A DNA stretch of 64,000 bases. It comes from Candidatus Contendibacter sp. Lineage in GTDB: Bacteria; Pseudomonadota; Gammaproteobacteria; Competibacterales; Competibacteraceae. The stretch spans positions 62,001 through 126,000 of the forward strand of contig JARSSP010000036.1 of NCBI GenBank assembly GCA_029624675.1, written 5' to 3'. Of the stretch, positions 19,479 through 29,404 are shown one piece after another; position 1 is the first letter of the stretch; every line of letters starts with the position of its first letter. The notes under the pieces are model-generated. The model was not told the DNA's origin and ran no database searches. It saw only the letters and a program-made list of their open reading frames with translations. Made by a program: the position numbers and the translations under genes.

Positions 19479-20357
19479 ATGGCGTCGGTGGCGCTGACGC
19501 TGGATGAGCCGCTAGCCGAGCGGTTGACCGCCGCGCTCGAACGCTTGGCCACCGCCTTGCCCAGCGTGCCGGAACCGCCGGACTGGGCCCGATATCGGGC
19601 GTTTCGCTGGCGGCGAACCGGTCCGCGTGGCCATCTGCAACCGGTGCGGCATCCCCATCGGCTGCGGCTGGCCGACCTGCAACGGATCGACCGGCAAAAG
19701 GCGGCCATGGATTTGAACGCGCGGCAATTCCTGGCGGGACGGCCGTGCAACAACGTTCTGTTGTGGGGCGCGCGCGGCACGGGCAAATCCTCGCTGATCA
19801 AGGCCCTGCTGAACGAACACGCCGACCGGGGCCTGCGGCTGATCGAGGTGGACAAGCACGACCTGATCGATCTGCCCGACATCGTCGAACCGCTGTTCGA
19901 GCGGCCCGAGCGGTTCCTGCTGTACTGCGACGACCTGTCGTTCGAGGCCAATGATCCCAGCTACAAGGCGCTCAAGGCGATGCTGGACGGTTCGATCAAC
20001 GCCGCGCCGGACAATGTGCTGTTGTGCGCCACCTCCAACCGCCGCCATCTGTTGCCCGAATACCTGTGGGAAAATCAGGATGCCCGGATCGTCGAGGGCG
20101 AGTTGCATCACGGCGAAGCGGTGGAGGAAAAAATCTCGCTGTCGGAGCGCTTTGGCTTGTGGCTGTCGTTCCATCCGTTCAGCCAGGATGATTACCTGGC
20201 CATCGTCGGTTGCTGGCTAGAGCAGCTTGGCTGGCCGGCGGGGCTGGACCACGCGGCGCGCGAGGCAGCGCTGCGCTGGGCGCTCCAGCGCGGGTCGCGC
20301 AGCGGCCGGGTGGCCTGGCAGTTCGCCCGCGATTGGGTGGGTCGGAACAGCGTCTGA
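19479..20357 (+). CDS. DUF815 AAA+ ATPase
   Basis: The 292-residue protein has Walker A GARGTGKSS (near residue 92), a degenerate Walker B LLYCDDLSF and a sensor-1 CATSNRRHL, the fixed pattern of the DUF815 family of predicted AAA+ ATPases. The N-terminal 70 residues contact a predicted adaptor region. Its role is unknown; it is close behind prc and probably co-transcribed with it. Confidence 0.88.
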   Translation: MASVALTLDEPLAERLTAALERLATALPSVPEPPDWARYRAFRWRRTGPRGHLQPVRHPHRLRLADLQRIDRQKAAMDLNARQFLAGRPCNNVLLWGARGTGKSSLIKALLNEHADRGLRLIEVDKHDLIDLPDIVEPLFERPERFLLYCDDLSFEANDPSYKALKAMLDGSINAAPDNVLLCATSNRRHLLPEYLWENQDARIVEGELHHGEAVEEKISLSERFGLWLSFHPFSQDDYLAIVGCWLEQLGWPAGLDHAAREAALRWALQRGSRSGRVAWQFARDWVGRNSV

Positions 20358-20360
20358 TCC

Positions 20361-20891
20361 TCAGTGGGCCCGATGCTGGGCGAAGGCGATCCGGTCGATT
20401 ACCGCCATCACTAGCGCCGACACCACGAAGGTCAGATGAATGATAACTAGCCAGAACAACTGGTTATTCCACAGCGATACATCCTCTTGTCCCTGCACGG
20501 CGGTCATGAACGCCTTGAGCAGGTGAATGGAAGAAATGGCGACGATGGCGACCGCCAGCTTGACCTTGATGGTCGCCGCATCGATCTTGCCCAGCCAGGA
20601 CGGTTTTTCCTGGCCCTCACTCACGTCGAGACTGGACACGAAGGTTTCGTAGCTGCTGAGAATCACCATCACCAGCAGGTTGGCGACTAGCGCCATGTCG
20701 ATCAGGGCCAGCGCCGACAAGACCAAATTCACCTCGGTGACGGTGGTGATGACGGCGAACAGATGGACGACCTCCTGAAAGGCCTTGACCGTGAACAGGA
20801 TCAGGATGGCGATCAGCGCCAGGTAGATCGGCGCCAGCAGCCAGCGGCTGAGCAGGATAGTGCGTTCGAGCAGGGTTTCAAGGGTTTTCAT
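20361..20891 (-). CDS. YqhA/UPF0114 family inner-membrane protein
   Basis: The 176-residue protein has membrane segments at about 14-36, 55-80, 108-128 and 140-165, and matches the UPF0114 (YqhA) pattern with the LERTILLSRW start, a conserved SSYETFVS loop and HLTFVVSALVMAVIDRI end. Function is unknown. It is convergent with the DUF815 gene, with three bases between the stops. Confidence 0.85.
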   Translation of the reverse strand: MKTLETLLERTILLSRWLLAPIYLALIAILILFTVKAFQEVVHLFAVITTVTEVNLVLSALALIDMALVANLLVMVILSSYETFVSSLDVSEGQEKPSWLGKIDAATIKVKLAVAIVAISSIHLLKAFMTAVQGQEDVSLWNNQLFWLVIIHLTFVVSALVMAVIDRIAFAQHRAH

Positions 20892-21008
20892 GGCTTGTTC
20901 AAAGGGTGATGACGCCGAGTTTTTTCGGCGGTTCTTGGTCAGGGTGAAAGCCGACGGGCGCTGCCTTCGAAACCCAGTTTGGCGCTGACGGCGTTCGTGC
21001 CGGGCCCG

Positions 21009-21467
21009 TCAATCATCCAGGTTTTTGGGTGGGGCTCGCAGCCAAAAGGTGACCGGACCGTCGTTGGTCAGGCTGACCCGCATGTGGGCGCCGAACTGGC
21101 CGGTCGCGACCAGCGTGTGCCGACGCCGGGCTTGTTCGACCAGATAGCCGAACCGTCGTTCGCCCTCGGCTGGCGACGCGGCCGGGGTGAAACTGGGCCG
21201 CAGCCCCTTGCCGGTGTCGGCCGCCAGGGTGAACTGGGGGACCAACAGTAGCCCGCCGCCGATCTCGCGCACGCTCAAGTTCATTTTACCCTCGGCGTCG
21301 GCGAACACTCGATAACCCAGCAGGCGCTCCAGCAATCGGTCAGCCTCGCGCTCGCCATCGCCGCGTTCCACCCCGACCAGCACCAACAATCCCGGCCCGA
21401 TCTCACCGACGAGATCGCCGCCGACCTCGACCCGTGCCTCCGTGACTCGCTGCAACAGTCCGATCAT
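21009..21467 (-). CDS. dtd: D-aminoacyl-tRNA deacylase
   Basis: The 152-residue protein begins [13 protein letters not shown] and contains the conserved [12 protein letters not shown] motif and the GPVTFWL motif that defines the chiral-proofreading site of Dtd. It hydrolyses D-amino acids off tRNA. Its ATG overlaps the stop of pip (ATGA at 21464-21467), so translation is coupled; the in-frame reading upstream of 21467 is inside pip and not real. Confidence 0.94.
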   Translation of the reverse strand: MIGLLQRVTEARVEVGGDLVGEIGPGLLVLVGVERGDGEREADRLLERLLGYRVFADAEGKMNLSVREIGGGLLLVPQFTLAADTGKGLRPSFTPAASPAEGERRFGYLVEQARRRHTLVATGQFGAHMRVSLTNDGPVTFWLRAPPKNLDD

Positions 21468-22414
21468 GCCAGGCGATCCGCGAAGCCTTGGGTCGCGGTG
21501 ATCAGCGCGTCCACGATGCCCGGTTCGCTGGCGGCGTGGCCGGCGGGGGTGACGATGCGCAATCCCGCCTCTGGCCAGGCCCGGTGCAAGGCCCAGGCGT
21601 TGTCCAGCGGACAGACCACGTCGTAGCGACCATGGATGATGACACCGGGAATGCCGCGCAAGCGGCCCGCGTCGCGCAACAGTTGATCCGGTTCCATGAA
21701 ACAGTGATTGATGAAGTAGTGGCACTCAATGCGGGCCAGGCTCAGCGCCCGGCGGGCCTCGCCAAACTGTTCGACCAAGGTCGGATTGCTTTCCAGCGTC
21801 AGCGTGGCGCCTTCCCACACCGACCAGGCCTTGGCCGCTCGCAGCCGTTCCAACTCGTTGTCGCTGGTCAGCCGCCGATAATAGGCTCGGACCAGATCAT
21901 CCCGTTCCGCCACTGGGATCGGCGCCAAGAAGTGTTCCCACAGATCGGGGAACAAGCGGTTGGCGCCGGCCTGATAGAACCAGTGAATGTCCTGATCGCG
22001 GCACAGGAAGATGCCGCGCAGGATCAGCCCCAGCACCCGTTCCCGGTGGGTCTCGGCGTAGGCCAGCGCCAGGGTCGACCCCCAGGAACCGCCGAACACC
22101 AGCCAGCGGTCGATGTTCAGGTGCTCGCGCAGCTTTTCGATATCCGCCACCAGATGCCAGGTGGTGTTGTCGCGTAGCTCGGCGTGCGGGCTGGACTGAC
22201 CGCAACCGCGCTGATCGAACAACACGATACGGTAGCGCTGGGGATCGAAGAAGCGCCGGTGCAGCGGCTCGCAGCCAGCGCCGGGACCGCCGTGTAGAAA
22301 CAGGACGGGCAAACCGTTCGGAATGCCGCACTCCTCGACATGCAGGGTATGCCGATTGTCCACGGCCAGACGCTGGCTGGTGTAGGGCTTGATGTCGGGA
22401 AACGGGACGCGCAT
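21464..22414 (-). CDS. pip: Proline iminopeptidase
   Basis: The 316-residue alpha/beta hydrolase has the HGGPGAG oxyanion loop, the nucleophile GGSWGS, the [14 protein letters not shown] helix and a C-terminal GHAASEP histidine, all typical of Pip. It removes N-terminal proline from peptides in the cytoplasm. The start at 22414 gives the standard [12 protein letters not shown]-terminus. The pair pip-dtd is a common operon in gammaproteobacteria. Confidence 0.94.
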   Translation of the reverse strand: MRVPFPDIKPYTSQRLAVDNRHTLHVEECGIPNGLPVLFLHGGPGAGCEPLHRRFFDPQRYRIVLFDQRGCGQSSPHAELRDNTTWHLVADIEKLREHLNIDRWLVFGGSWGSTLALAYAETHRERVLGLILRGIFLCRDQDIHWFYQAGANRLFPDLWEHFLAPIPVAERDDLVRAYYRRLTSDNELERLRAAKAWSVWEGATLTLESNPTLVEQFGEARRALSLARIECHYFINHCFMEPDQLLRDAGRLRGIPGVIIHGRYDVVCPLDNAWALHRAWPEAGLRIVTPAGHAASEPGIVDALITATQGFADRLA

Positions 22415-22505
22415 GAGGGCTCCAATTCGAGACGGAAGCAAGGGCTTCGGTTGAATCTCGTCGCCGCCGATTTTACCCGCAATCCGTTCGGACCCGACAC
22501 CATGC

Positions 22506-23258
22506 CTAAAGGATGTAATCCACCACCGCGTCCAGATCGTCGAATACCCGGCCTCCATGCGGCTCGACCTTGGCCTCGTCGCCGTGGCGATATTTGCCGG
22601 TCCGCACCAGAACACCGCGCAAGCCAGCCGCCAGCGCGCCGCACACATCCATTTCGGCATCATCGCCGACCATCACCACATCCTGCGGCGGCAGATCGAG
22701 GCTAGCGACCGCAGCCTGAAAAAAATCGTCCGAGGGTTTGCCGAGCACCACCGCTTCCAGTTCGGCGGCGTATTCCAGCGCCGCCATGAACGGTCCCACG
22801 TCCAGGTTCCAGCCGCCGCCATCGCGGAAATAACGATTGGAGCCCATCGCCAGCAGCGGCAACCCGTCCAACAACAGCCGGAAACACTGATTGAGCGCTT
22901 CATAGGTAAACTCGGGCCCGGCGTCGCCGAGCAGCACCGCGCCAGGCGCTGGCCCGATCAGATCGGCGAACTCGCCCCTGATGTTGGGATGGACCAGCAA
23001 GTGTGGCGCCAGATCGCGGGCGATCAGGTACTGGCGAGCCGCCACTACCGGGGTAAACAGATGTTGGATTGACACTTCCAACCCCATGCGCGTCAATCGG
23101 CCGACCAAGTTGGCGCGGGTCAGGCGGGTGGTGTTGGTCACGAAGCGCACCGGAATGCCAGCCGCGCGCAGGCTGAGCAAGGCCTCGCGGGCGCCGGGCA
23201 GGGGATAACCGCCGACATACAGCACGCCTTCCAGGTCAAGCAACACACCATGAATCAT
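22506..23258 (-). CDS. HAD-superfamily IIA phosphatase (LHPP/NagD-like)
   Basis: The 250-residue protein has motif I DLEGVLYVGG, where the second aspartate is replaced by Glu; LHPP-type members also vary here (Ser). Motif II is VTNTTR, a cap domain of the C2 type follows, then GKPSDDFF with the motif III lysine and VGDDAEMDV motif IV. It is probably a cytoplasmic phosphatase of small phosphates. The start at 23258 is the usual family start. Confidence 0.85.
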   Translation of the reverse strand: MIHGVLLDLEGVLYVGGYPLPGAREALLSLRAAGIPVRFVTNTTRLTRANLVGRLTRMGLEVSIQHLFTPVVAARQYLIARDLAPHLLVHPNIRGEFADLIGPAPGAVLLGDAGPEFTYEALNQCFRLLLDGLPLLAMGSNRYFRDGGGWNLDVGPFMAALEYAAELEAVVLGKPSDDFFQAAVASLDLPPQDVVMVGDDAEMDVCGALAAGLRGVLVRTGKYRHGDEAKVEPHGGRVFDDLDAVVDYIL

Positions 23259-23377
23259 GAAATTCCCACTGGATCGGATTCGGGAGACAGCTTGGGCCAT
23301 CGAGGAGCAACCGCTGTTTCCAGTGAGTATAGAAGGCGCTGGGGCCGGAAAAACCCGAATTGTTTCGATTGCCGGAT

Positions 23378-24484
23378 TCAAGTCGCCGCGCCCAGGACCA
23401 AGGCTCGCTGGCGGGTGGCGGCGCGCTCGGCGGCCAGGGCGACGGCATCATGGTCGGCGGCGAATTCCGGCCAGCCGGCGGCGTGGCGGCCAATGAGGGT
23501 GGCCAGGGCCGCGATGTGGGCTGGATCATCGTTCAAGGCCGGGAGATAGCGGTAGCGCTCGCCGCCAGCGGCCAGGAACACCCGACGGTTTTCGATGGCG
23601 ATTTCCTCCAGCGTCTCCAGGCAGTCGGCGGCGAAACCGGGGCAGGCCACGTCCACGCTTTTGATCCCGGCCTTCGCCCAGGTAGCTAGCAGGGCGCTGG
23701 CATAGGGTTGCAGCCATTCGGCGCGGCCGAAACGGGACTGGAACGCCACCGCCCATTGATCCGATTGCAAGCCCAGTCGTTCCGCGACCAGCCGGGCGGT
23801 TTTATGGCACTGGCAATAATAGGGATCGCCAGCCAGCAGATTCCGCTTGGGCAGACCATGGAAGGAGAACAAGAGCCGCTCGCCGGGTTGGTCGGCGCGC
23901 GCGGCGCGGAGGTGGGCGGCCAACGCGTCCAGATAGCCGGCATCGTCGTGATACTGGGTGATGAAACGCAGTTCCGGCAACCAGCGCCAGGTCCGCAGTT
24001 CGGCGGCGACCGCATCGAAGGTCGAGGCGACCGTGGCGGCGGAGTATTGCGGGTACAGCGGCAGCACCAGCAATCGCCGAACGCCGGCGGCCCGTAGTTC
24101 CCCGAGCGCGGCCGCGATGGAGGGGTTGCCGTAGCGCATTCCGACCGCTACCTGGATCGGACCGGGATAGCGGTCCGCCAGCGTCGCCGCGACCGCAGCC
24201 GCTTGTCGTTGGCTGATCGCCAGCAGTGGCGAGCCCTCCGGGGTCCAGATGATCTGGTACTTGCGCGCCGAGCGGGCTGGCCGGACCCGCAGAATAACCC
24301 CGTGCAGAATCAGCCACCACAGCGGCCGGGGCAGTTCCACCACCCGTGAATCCCAGAGGAACTCGGCCAGATAACGACGCACCGCGGTGGGTGTGGGCGC
24401 GTCGGGCGTACCGAGATTGGCCAGCAGAATGCCGGCGCGGGCGGGCTGGTCGTGGGTGAAGAGGGAATAATCACTCGATTTCAT
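23378..24484 (-). CDS. hemH: Ferrochelatase
   Basis: The 368-residue product carries the N-terminal GILLANLGTPDAP, the catalytic FSFHGLPKRN histidine and the conserved AFQSRFGRAEWL segment. It inserts iron into protoporphyrin IX, the last step of heme synthesis. Upstream (24485-24846) is a long AT-rich spacer, and the gene is transcribed away from the exported-protein cluster. Confidence 0.95.
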   Translation of the reverse strand: MKSSDYSLFTHDQPARAGILLANLGTPDAPTPTAVRRYLAEFLWDSRVVELPRPLWWLILHGVILRVRPARSARKYQIIWTPEGSPLLAISQRQAAAVAATLADRYPGPIQVAVGMRYGNPSIAAALGELRAAGVRRLLVLPLYPQYSAATVASTFDAVAAELRTWRWLPELRFITQYHDDAGYLDALAAHLRAARADQPGERLLFSFHGLPKRNLLAGDPYYCQCHKTARLVAERLGLQSDQWAVAFQSRFGRAEWLQPYASALLATWAKAGIKSVDVACPGFAADCLETLEEIAIENRRVFLAAGGERYRYLPALNDDPAHIAALATLIGRHAAGWPEFAADHDAVALAAERAATRQRALVLGAAT

Positions 24485-24609
24485 CGGGATTTGATTTCAT
24501 GCGTTGAGAAATGGCCGCCGTCGGCGCGAGTAGGGAATGATCCCCATATCTCATGCCTGAATCGGAATTGACGCGAAATGACAAGAACGCCCAATCTGTC
24601 CTTGTAATA

Positions 24610-24623
24610 ATTAAATATTTAAT
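24610..24623. promoter_or_regulatory. AT palindrome in the spacer upstream of the exported-protein cluster
   Basis: ATTAAATATTTAAT is a perfect 14-base palindrome in a local AT-rich island (24600-24630), in the 362-base spacer between divergent hemH and the DUF2092 gene. It could be an operator or UP element. The spacer also has a small GCGATA/TATCGC hairpin near 24763-24780 and a GGAGGG ribosome site before 24847; no convincing -35/-10 pair was found. Confidence 0.35.
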
Positions 24624-24846
24624 ATGACCTTACAATCAGTGGAGGATGTTTTTCGGTCCAGTGGGAGTAGTAATAGCTACCCCGCAAATCCGAATTGGAC
24701 ATTCCAAATCCCATGCTGGCATCGCGCGTCCGGATTACCACCGAGACTACTATTATTGATGGAGCGATACGGCAGTATCGCATTGTTCCCAAATCTTGTA
24801 GCACCGCCTGAATCCGACAAGCATCTTGAGAATTGGAGGGTAACCC

Positions 24847-25659
24847 ATGCAGGCCAATATCCGGCGAGCCGCCTTAATGCTCGCCTTGCTTTCCCCCTTG
24901 ACCGTCAGTATAGCCATTGGCCAAGACAAGGCCCCGGCGCCCGCCCCGGTCTCATCGCCGGCTCGACCCAGCGCGTCCGGCCCAGTTCTGGAGCCCGGCG
25001 CGCTCGACCTCGTGAAAAAAATGGGCGCCAAGCTGGCGGCCACCCCGGCGTTCCTGGTTCGCACCCGCAGTTCCCTTGAAGCACCGGGCGGCACCGGGCA
25101 GTTCCTGACCTTCTTCACCGAATCGGTGGTGGCGGTCGAGCGGCCGAACAAACTGAGCGCCGAGATTCGCGGTGACGCCCCGCCGTTCGATTTCTACTTC
25201 AACGGGAAGCAGATGACCGCCTACGAACCCACGCGCAAGCTCTACGCCACGGCGGACGCCCCCCCGACCCTCGACGAACTGGTGCCGTTCGCGGCGAAGA
25301 CGGCCGGCATCCTGCTGCCGTTCGCCGACGTGCTCTACCGCGATTCCTACGCCGTCCTGACCCAGGATGCCACCAGCGCCTTCTACGCCGGGTTCTCGGT
25401 GATGCGCGGCGCCCGCTGCGAGCATGTGGCGCTCGCCACGCCGGAGATCGAAGGGCAAATCTGGATCGACGCCAAGACCGATTTGCCCTGCCTGATCGCC
25501 GGCACCCTGCGCAAAGTGCGGGGCGCTCCGCGCTTCACGGTGGAGTTCTACGACTGGAAGTTGAAACCGGAACTTCCCGACAAGCTCTTCACCTTCACCA
25601 AACCCGAAGGCGCCAAGCCGATCGACTTCCGCGCCCTGACCGGCGCGGGCTGGAAATGA
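24847..25659 (+). CDS. DUF2092 family periplasmic protein
   Basis: The 270-residue protein has a signal peptide (residues 1-25, cut near IGQ), an Ala/Pro-rich linker, and a LolA-like beta structure of the DUF2092 type: RPNKLSAEIRGD, an FYFNGKQMTAYEP strand pair and a C-terminal WIDAKTDLPCLIAG / VEFYDWKL. LolA-like folds bind lipids or hydrophobic ligands in the periplasm. It is the first gene of a long run of exported products and is followed after 21 bases by the Gly-rich protein gene. Confidence 0.8.
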   Translation: MQANIRRAALMLALLSPLTVSIAIGQDKAPAPAPVSSPARPSASGPVLEPGALDLVKKMGAKLAATPAFLVRTRSSLEAPGGTGQFLTFFTESVVAVERPNKLSAEIRGDAPPFDFYFNGKQMTAYEPTRKLYATADAPPTLDELVPFAAKTAGILLPFADVLYRDSYAVLTQDATSAFYAGFSVMRGARCEHVALATPEIEGQIWIDAKTDLPCLIAGTLRKVRGAPRFTVEFYDWKLKPELPDKLFTFTKPEGAKPIDFRALTGAGWK

Positions 25660-25680
25660 ATGATTTTGGAGGCAACCATC

Positions 25681-26265
25681 ATGCGGAAACATCTATGGGT
25701 TCTCGGAATGGCCGGGCTGGCACTCCTGCCGCTGCGGGCGAACGCTTGGGGCGGCTTTCATGCTGGCGGGGGCTTTCACGCCGGCGCGGGCGGCTTCACC
25801 GCCTGGCACGGCGCGGGCTGGGGCGGCGGCGGCTTTGGCGGGGCCTATCACGCCGGCTATGGCGGCGTCACTCATGTCGGCTACGGCGGGGTGACGCACG
25901 TTGGCTACGGCGACGCCTATCACGCCGGCTACGGCGGCGGCGCCTACTATCACCCGACTTATGCGGCGGGCGGCTGCTGGGGCTGCACCACCGGCTACAG
26001 CGCGGGCGCGGTGGCCGCCGCTGGAGCCGTGGGCTTGGCCGCCGGCGCGGCCATTGGCTCGGCGGCGGCCAGTCCGACGGTGGTGGTGCAACAACCCGTC
26101 TATGTTTCGGGACCCGCGATCGGCACCGAGGTGGTCGCTCTGCCGGGTGGTTGCAACAGCGTCTCCGCCAACGACACCACCTACTACAACTGCGGCAACG
26201 CCTACTACCAGCCGCACTTTGGCAGTAACGGCGTGTACTACACGGTCGTGGCAAGCCCGTTTTGA
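25681..26265 (+). CDS. Exported Gly/Tyr/His-rich repeat protein
   Basis: The start at 25681 follows GGAGGCAACCATC and opens a signal peptide ending RANA. The 194-residue product has tandem HAGYGGV/HVGYGGV-type units (about residues 61-87), a GGCWGCTTGYSAGAV segment, an Ala/Gly hydrophobic stretch that may be a membrane anchor (about residues 103-130), and a C-terminal domain with N-D-T-T-Y-Y-N-C and Y-Y-Q motifs as in DUF6515-like surface proteins. Function is unknown. A decayed copy, including the same leader, lies at 35750. Confidence 0.7.
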   Translation: MRKHLWVLGMAGLALLPLRANAWGGFHAGGGFHAGAGGFTAWHGAGWGGGGFGGAYHAGYGGVTHVGYGGVTHVGYGDAYHAGYGGGAYYHPTYAAGGCWGCTTGYSAGAVAAAGAVGLAAGAAIGSAAASPTVVVQQPVYVSGPAIGTEVVALPGGCNSVSANDTTYYNCGNAYYQPHFGSNGVYYTVVASPF

Positions 26266-26327
26266 TCCAACGCAACCGTTAGCTCCCATCGCCCGCTGGC
26301 GGAAGGGGGTTGGAAGAGGAGGCAAGA

Positions 26328-26762
26328 ATGCTCAAAAGGTTTGCAATCCTTGTCCTGGCATCCTGGCTCGCGTCTGCCTGCGTCTCTCCCGAAGAGCAAC
26401 AAGCGGCCAACGTTCAGCGTTGCTCTGATTTCGGCTTTACCATGGGAACCATGGCCTTCGCCAACTGCATGATAAGCACGGCGACCCAAAGTGATACGCA
26501 GCAGGCGGCCATCCTGAGTCAACGAACCGCGCGGGACGCTGAAGAAGCGCGAGCCCGCCAGGCCCGGGATCGGGCAGACCAGGATGCCTGGGATCGACGC
26601 ACCGGGCAGGGGATCTATGCGACGCCCTCGGCAACGCCCAACCAGCCGACCCGCTCCGATCATTCCAAATCCGAGTGTCACAAGGACGAAAACACCACCA
26701 CGCTACCGGACGGGACGGTCCGGATGACCAGCAACGAACATTGCTCATCATCATCGTTTTAG
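26328..26762 (+). CDS. Small putative lipoprotein
   Basis: Starting at 26328, the 144-residue product has a hydrophobic leader ending LASAC, a likely lipobox. Residues 20-70 include two cysteines and a short helix; then an Ala/Arg/Gln-rich coil, and a C-terminus with repeated Ser, Asp and Thr. No family is recognised. It lies 62 bases after the Gly-rich gene and 34 bases before the sulfatase gene. Confidence 0.65.
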   Translation: MLKRFAILVLASWLASACVSPEEQQAANVQRCSDFGFTMGTMAFANCMISTATQSDTQQAAILSQRTARDAEEARARQARDRADQDAWDRRTGQGIYATPSATPNQPTRSDHSKSECHKDENTTTLPDGTVRMTSNEHCSSSSF

Positions 26763-26796
26763 CAATCTTGCTCCAATCCGAAGGAGGTTGGCATCG

Positions 26797-29307
26797 ATGA
26801 AAAAACCTATCCGTCTAGTCCTGGTTCTGCTGGCCGGTTTTGTTGTCGCCAGCGCCCAGGCCGCTGATACCCCACACGTTACCGGCGTGCCCGGCGCCCC
26901 CGACGCCACCACGACCATCCCCGGTAACCAACTCCCGCCGCCTGATCCGAAATTCGGCGGGGTGATCAAGGACGACGCGCTGCAATCGAAACCCTGGTGG
27001 CCGCCGCGCGTGGTGCCGCCCAAGGGCGCTCCCAATGTCCTGCTGATCATCACCGACGACGCCGGCTTCGGCGTGCCCAGCACCTTCGGCGGGGTGATCC
27101 CGACGCCGACCATGGACCGCATCGCGAACCAGGGTCTGCGCTACAACCGCGTGTTCTCCACCGCGCTGTGCTCGCCGACGCGCGCCGCGCTGATCACCGG
27201 ACGAAATCACCACTCGGCCGGCTTCGGCGTGATCTCCGAGCAATCCACCGGCTTCCCCGGTTACAACAGCATCATCGCCAAGGATAAGGCGACCATCGGC
27301 CGCATCCTGAAGGACAACGGCTACTCGACGTCGTGGTTCGGCAAGGATCACAACGTACCGGCGTTCCAAGCCAGCCAGATCGGCCCGTTCGACCAGTGGC
27401 CGACTGGCATGGGCTTCGAGTACTTCTACGGCTTCGTCGGCGGCGACGCCAACCAGTGGCAGCCGAACCTGTTCCGCAACACCACACAGATCTATCCGTT
27501 CCAGGGCAAGCCGGGTTGGAACCTCATCACCGGCATGGCCGACGACGCCATCGACTACATGACGCGGATGCACCAGACCGATCCGTCCAAGCCGATCTTC
27601 ATCAAGTACGCGCCCGGCGCCACCCACGCGCCGCACCACCCGACCAAGGAGTGGGTGGACAAGATCAGTGCGATGAAGCTGTTCGACGACGGTTACGAGA
27701 AATTGCGCGAGCGGATCTTCGCCAACCAGAAGCGCCTGGGCGTGATCTCACAGGACGCCAAGCTGTCGCCCTGGCCGAAAGACGTGCTGAAGCCTTGGGA
27801 CCAGCTCAGCGCCGACGAGAAGAAGCTGTTCATCCGCCAGGTGGAGGTTTTCGCCGCCTACGCCGCCTACAACGACCACGAGATCGGCCGCGTGATCCAG
27901 CACTTCCAGGACCTGGGCCGACTCGACAACACGCTGGTCATCTACATCAACGGCGACAACGGCACCAGCGCCGAGGGCGGCCCGCTGGGCACGCCGAACG
28001 AGGTCGCGTTCTTCAATGGCCTCAACAAATTGCCCGCCGAAGTGCAGTTGAAGTTCTACGACGTTTGGGGCACCGAGCAGACCTACAACCACATGTCGGC
28101 CGGCTGGTCGTGGGCCTTCGACACGCCGTTCTCGTGGTTCAAGCAAAACGCCTCGGCGCTGGGCGGCATCAACCAGAACATGGTGGTGTCGTGGCCGGCG
28201 CGCATCAAGGACCAGGGCGCGCTGCGCGAGCAGTTCGTGCATGTGATCGATGTCGTGCCGACGATCCTGGAAGCCGCCGGCATCCGCGCTCCCGAAGTCG
28301 TGGATGGCATCAAACAGAAACCCATCGAGGGAACCAGCTTCGCCTACACCTTCGACGCGGCCAACGCCAAGGCGCCGTCGCGGCACAAGACGCAGTACTT
28401 CGAGATGATGGGCCAGTGGGCGCTGTACGACGACGGCTGGTTCCTGAGCACCAAGGTCAACCGCGCGCCCTGGGAAGCCTTCGGCCCGGCCAACCCGGAC
28501 CCGTTGAACAACCAGGTGCTCGAACTGTTCGACCTGAACAAGGACTTCAGCCAAACCGAGAACGTCGCGGCGAAGTACCCGGACAAGGTCAAGGAACTTA
28601 AGGAGAAGTTCATCGCCGAGGCTCGCAAGCACCAGGTGTTCCCGATGGATGCCTCGGTGGCGGGGCGCATCGTCGCGCCGCGCCCGAACATCACCGCCGG
28701 GCGCACCGAGTTCGTCTACACCCGGCCGATGGTCGGTCTGCCGCAGGGCGATTCGCCGAATCTCCTGAACGCCTCGTACACCATCACCGCTGACATCGAT
28801 GTGCCCGCAAGCGGCGCCGAGGGCATGATTCTGACTTCGGGCGGGCGCTTCGCCGGCTACGGCTTCTATCTGCTCAAGGGCAAGCCGGTGTTTCTGTGGA
28901 ACCTGGTCGATCTGAAGCGGGTGAAGTGGGAGGGTCCGGAAGTCCTCGCTCCGGGCAAGCACACGCTGGAGTTCGACTTCAAGTACGACGGCCTGGGTAT
29001 CGGAACCCTCGCGTTCAACAACATGAGCGGCGTCGGTCGTCCCGGCACCGGCACGCTGAAGGTCGACGGCAAGGCGGCGCAGACCATCGCGATGGAGCGC
29101 ACGCTGCCGATGATCCTGCAATGGGACGAGAGCTTCGACATCGGCTCGGACACGCTGACCGGCGTGAACGACGCCGACTACCAGCCGCCGTTCCCGCTGA
29201 CCGCCAAGCTGAACAAGCTGACGATCCAGGTGAATCGGCCGCAACTGTCGCCCGAGGACATCAAGAAACTCGAAGAAGGGATGGCGAACGCCGCCGATGC
29301 GAAGTAA
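26797..29307 (+). CDS. Exported arylsulfatase, C-type (FGly)
   Basis: AAGGAGG precedes the ATG at 26797. The 836-residue precursor has a signal peptide (cut near AQA) and a sulfatase domain: metal-binding ITDDAG (D87, D88), the modification motif CSPTR (C125 to R129) that is converted to formylglycine, and GRNHHSAGFG. A separate beta-sandwich-like domain occupies about residues 640-836 and may bind carbohydrate. It should cleave sulfate esters in the periplasm. The maturase (FGE or anSME) needed to make formylglycine is not in the window. The neighbouring proteins are all exported. Confidence 0.92.
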   Translation: MKKPIRLVLVLLAGFVVASAQAADTPHVTGVPGAPDATTTIPGNQLPPPDPKFGGVIKDDALQSKPWWPPRVVPPKGAPNVLLIITDDAGFGVPSTFGGVIPTPTMDRIANQGLRYNRVFSTALCSPTRAALITGRNHHSAGFGVISEQSTGFPGYNSIIAKDKATIGRILKDNGYSTSWFGKDHNVPAFQASQIGPFDQWPTGMGFEYFYGFVGGDANQWQPNLFRNTTQIYPFQGKPGWNLITGMADDAIDYMTRMHQTDPSKPIFIKYAPGATHAPHHPTKEWVDKISAMKLFDDGYEKLRERIFANQKRLGVISQDAKLSPWPKDVLKPWDQLSADEKKLFIRQVEVFAAYAAYNDHEIGRVIQHFQDLGRLDNTLVIYINGDNGTSAEGGPLGTPNEVAFFNGLNKLPAEVQLKFYDVWGTEQTYNHMSAGWSWAFDTPFSWFKQNASALGGINQNMVVSWPARIKDQGALREQFVHVIDVVPTILEAAGIRAPEVVDGIKQKPIEGTSFAYTFDAANAKAPSRHKTQYFEMMGQWALYDDGWFLSTKVNRAPWEAFGPANPDPLNNQVLELFDLNKDFSQTENVAAKYPDKVKELKEKFIAEARKHQVFPMDASVAGRIVAPRPNITAGRTEFVYTRPMVGLPQGDSPNLLNASYTITADIDVPASGAEGMILTSGGRFAGYGFYLLKGKPVFLWNLVDLKRVKWEGPEVLAPGKHTLEFDFKYDGLGIGTLAFNNMSGVGRPGTGTLKVDGKAAQTIAMERTLPMILQWDESFDIGSDTLTGVNDADYQPPFPLTAKLNKLTIQVNRPQLSPEDIKKLEEGMANAADAK

Positions 29308-29321
29308 TTTTTTTCAATCGT

Positions 29322-29363
29322 GAACCGCGCGGGCCGTTCCGACCATTCCGGGACGGCCCGCGC
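29322..29363 (+). repeat. GC palindromic spacer repeat, copy 1
   Basis: GCGCGGGCCGTTCC (29327-29340) pairs with GGGACGGCCCGCGC (29350-29363) over 14 positions with one G-T wobble and a 9-base loop. It lies 20 bases after the sulfatase stop and is one of four related palindromes in this cluster, all opening with AACCGCGCGGG or a close variant. It may be a terminator, a message-stabilising stem or a REP-like repeat. Confidence 0.75.
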
Positions 29364-29404
29364 ATTCAATCAACTGTTGTGAGACCAATGAGAGGAAAGA
29401 AACG

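Noticed and set aside
24619..24804. Small minus-strand frame in the hemH/DUF2092 spacer
   Set aside because: No ribosome site, no recognisable motif, and the start lies in the AT-rich palindrome area.
27748..29244. 498-codon minus-strand frame inside the sulfatase gene
   Set aside because: Pure shadow of the sulfatase; His/Val/Arg-rich and without a ribosome site.
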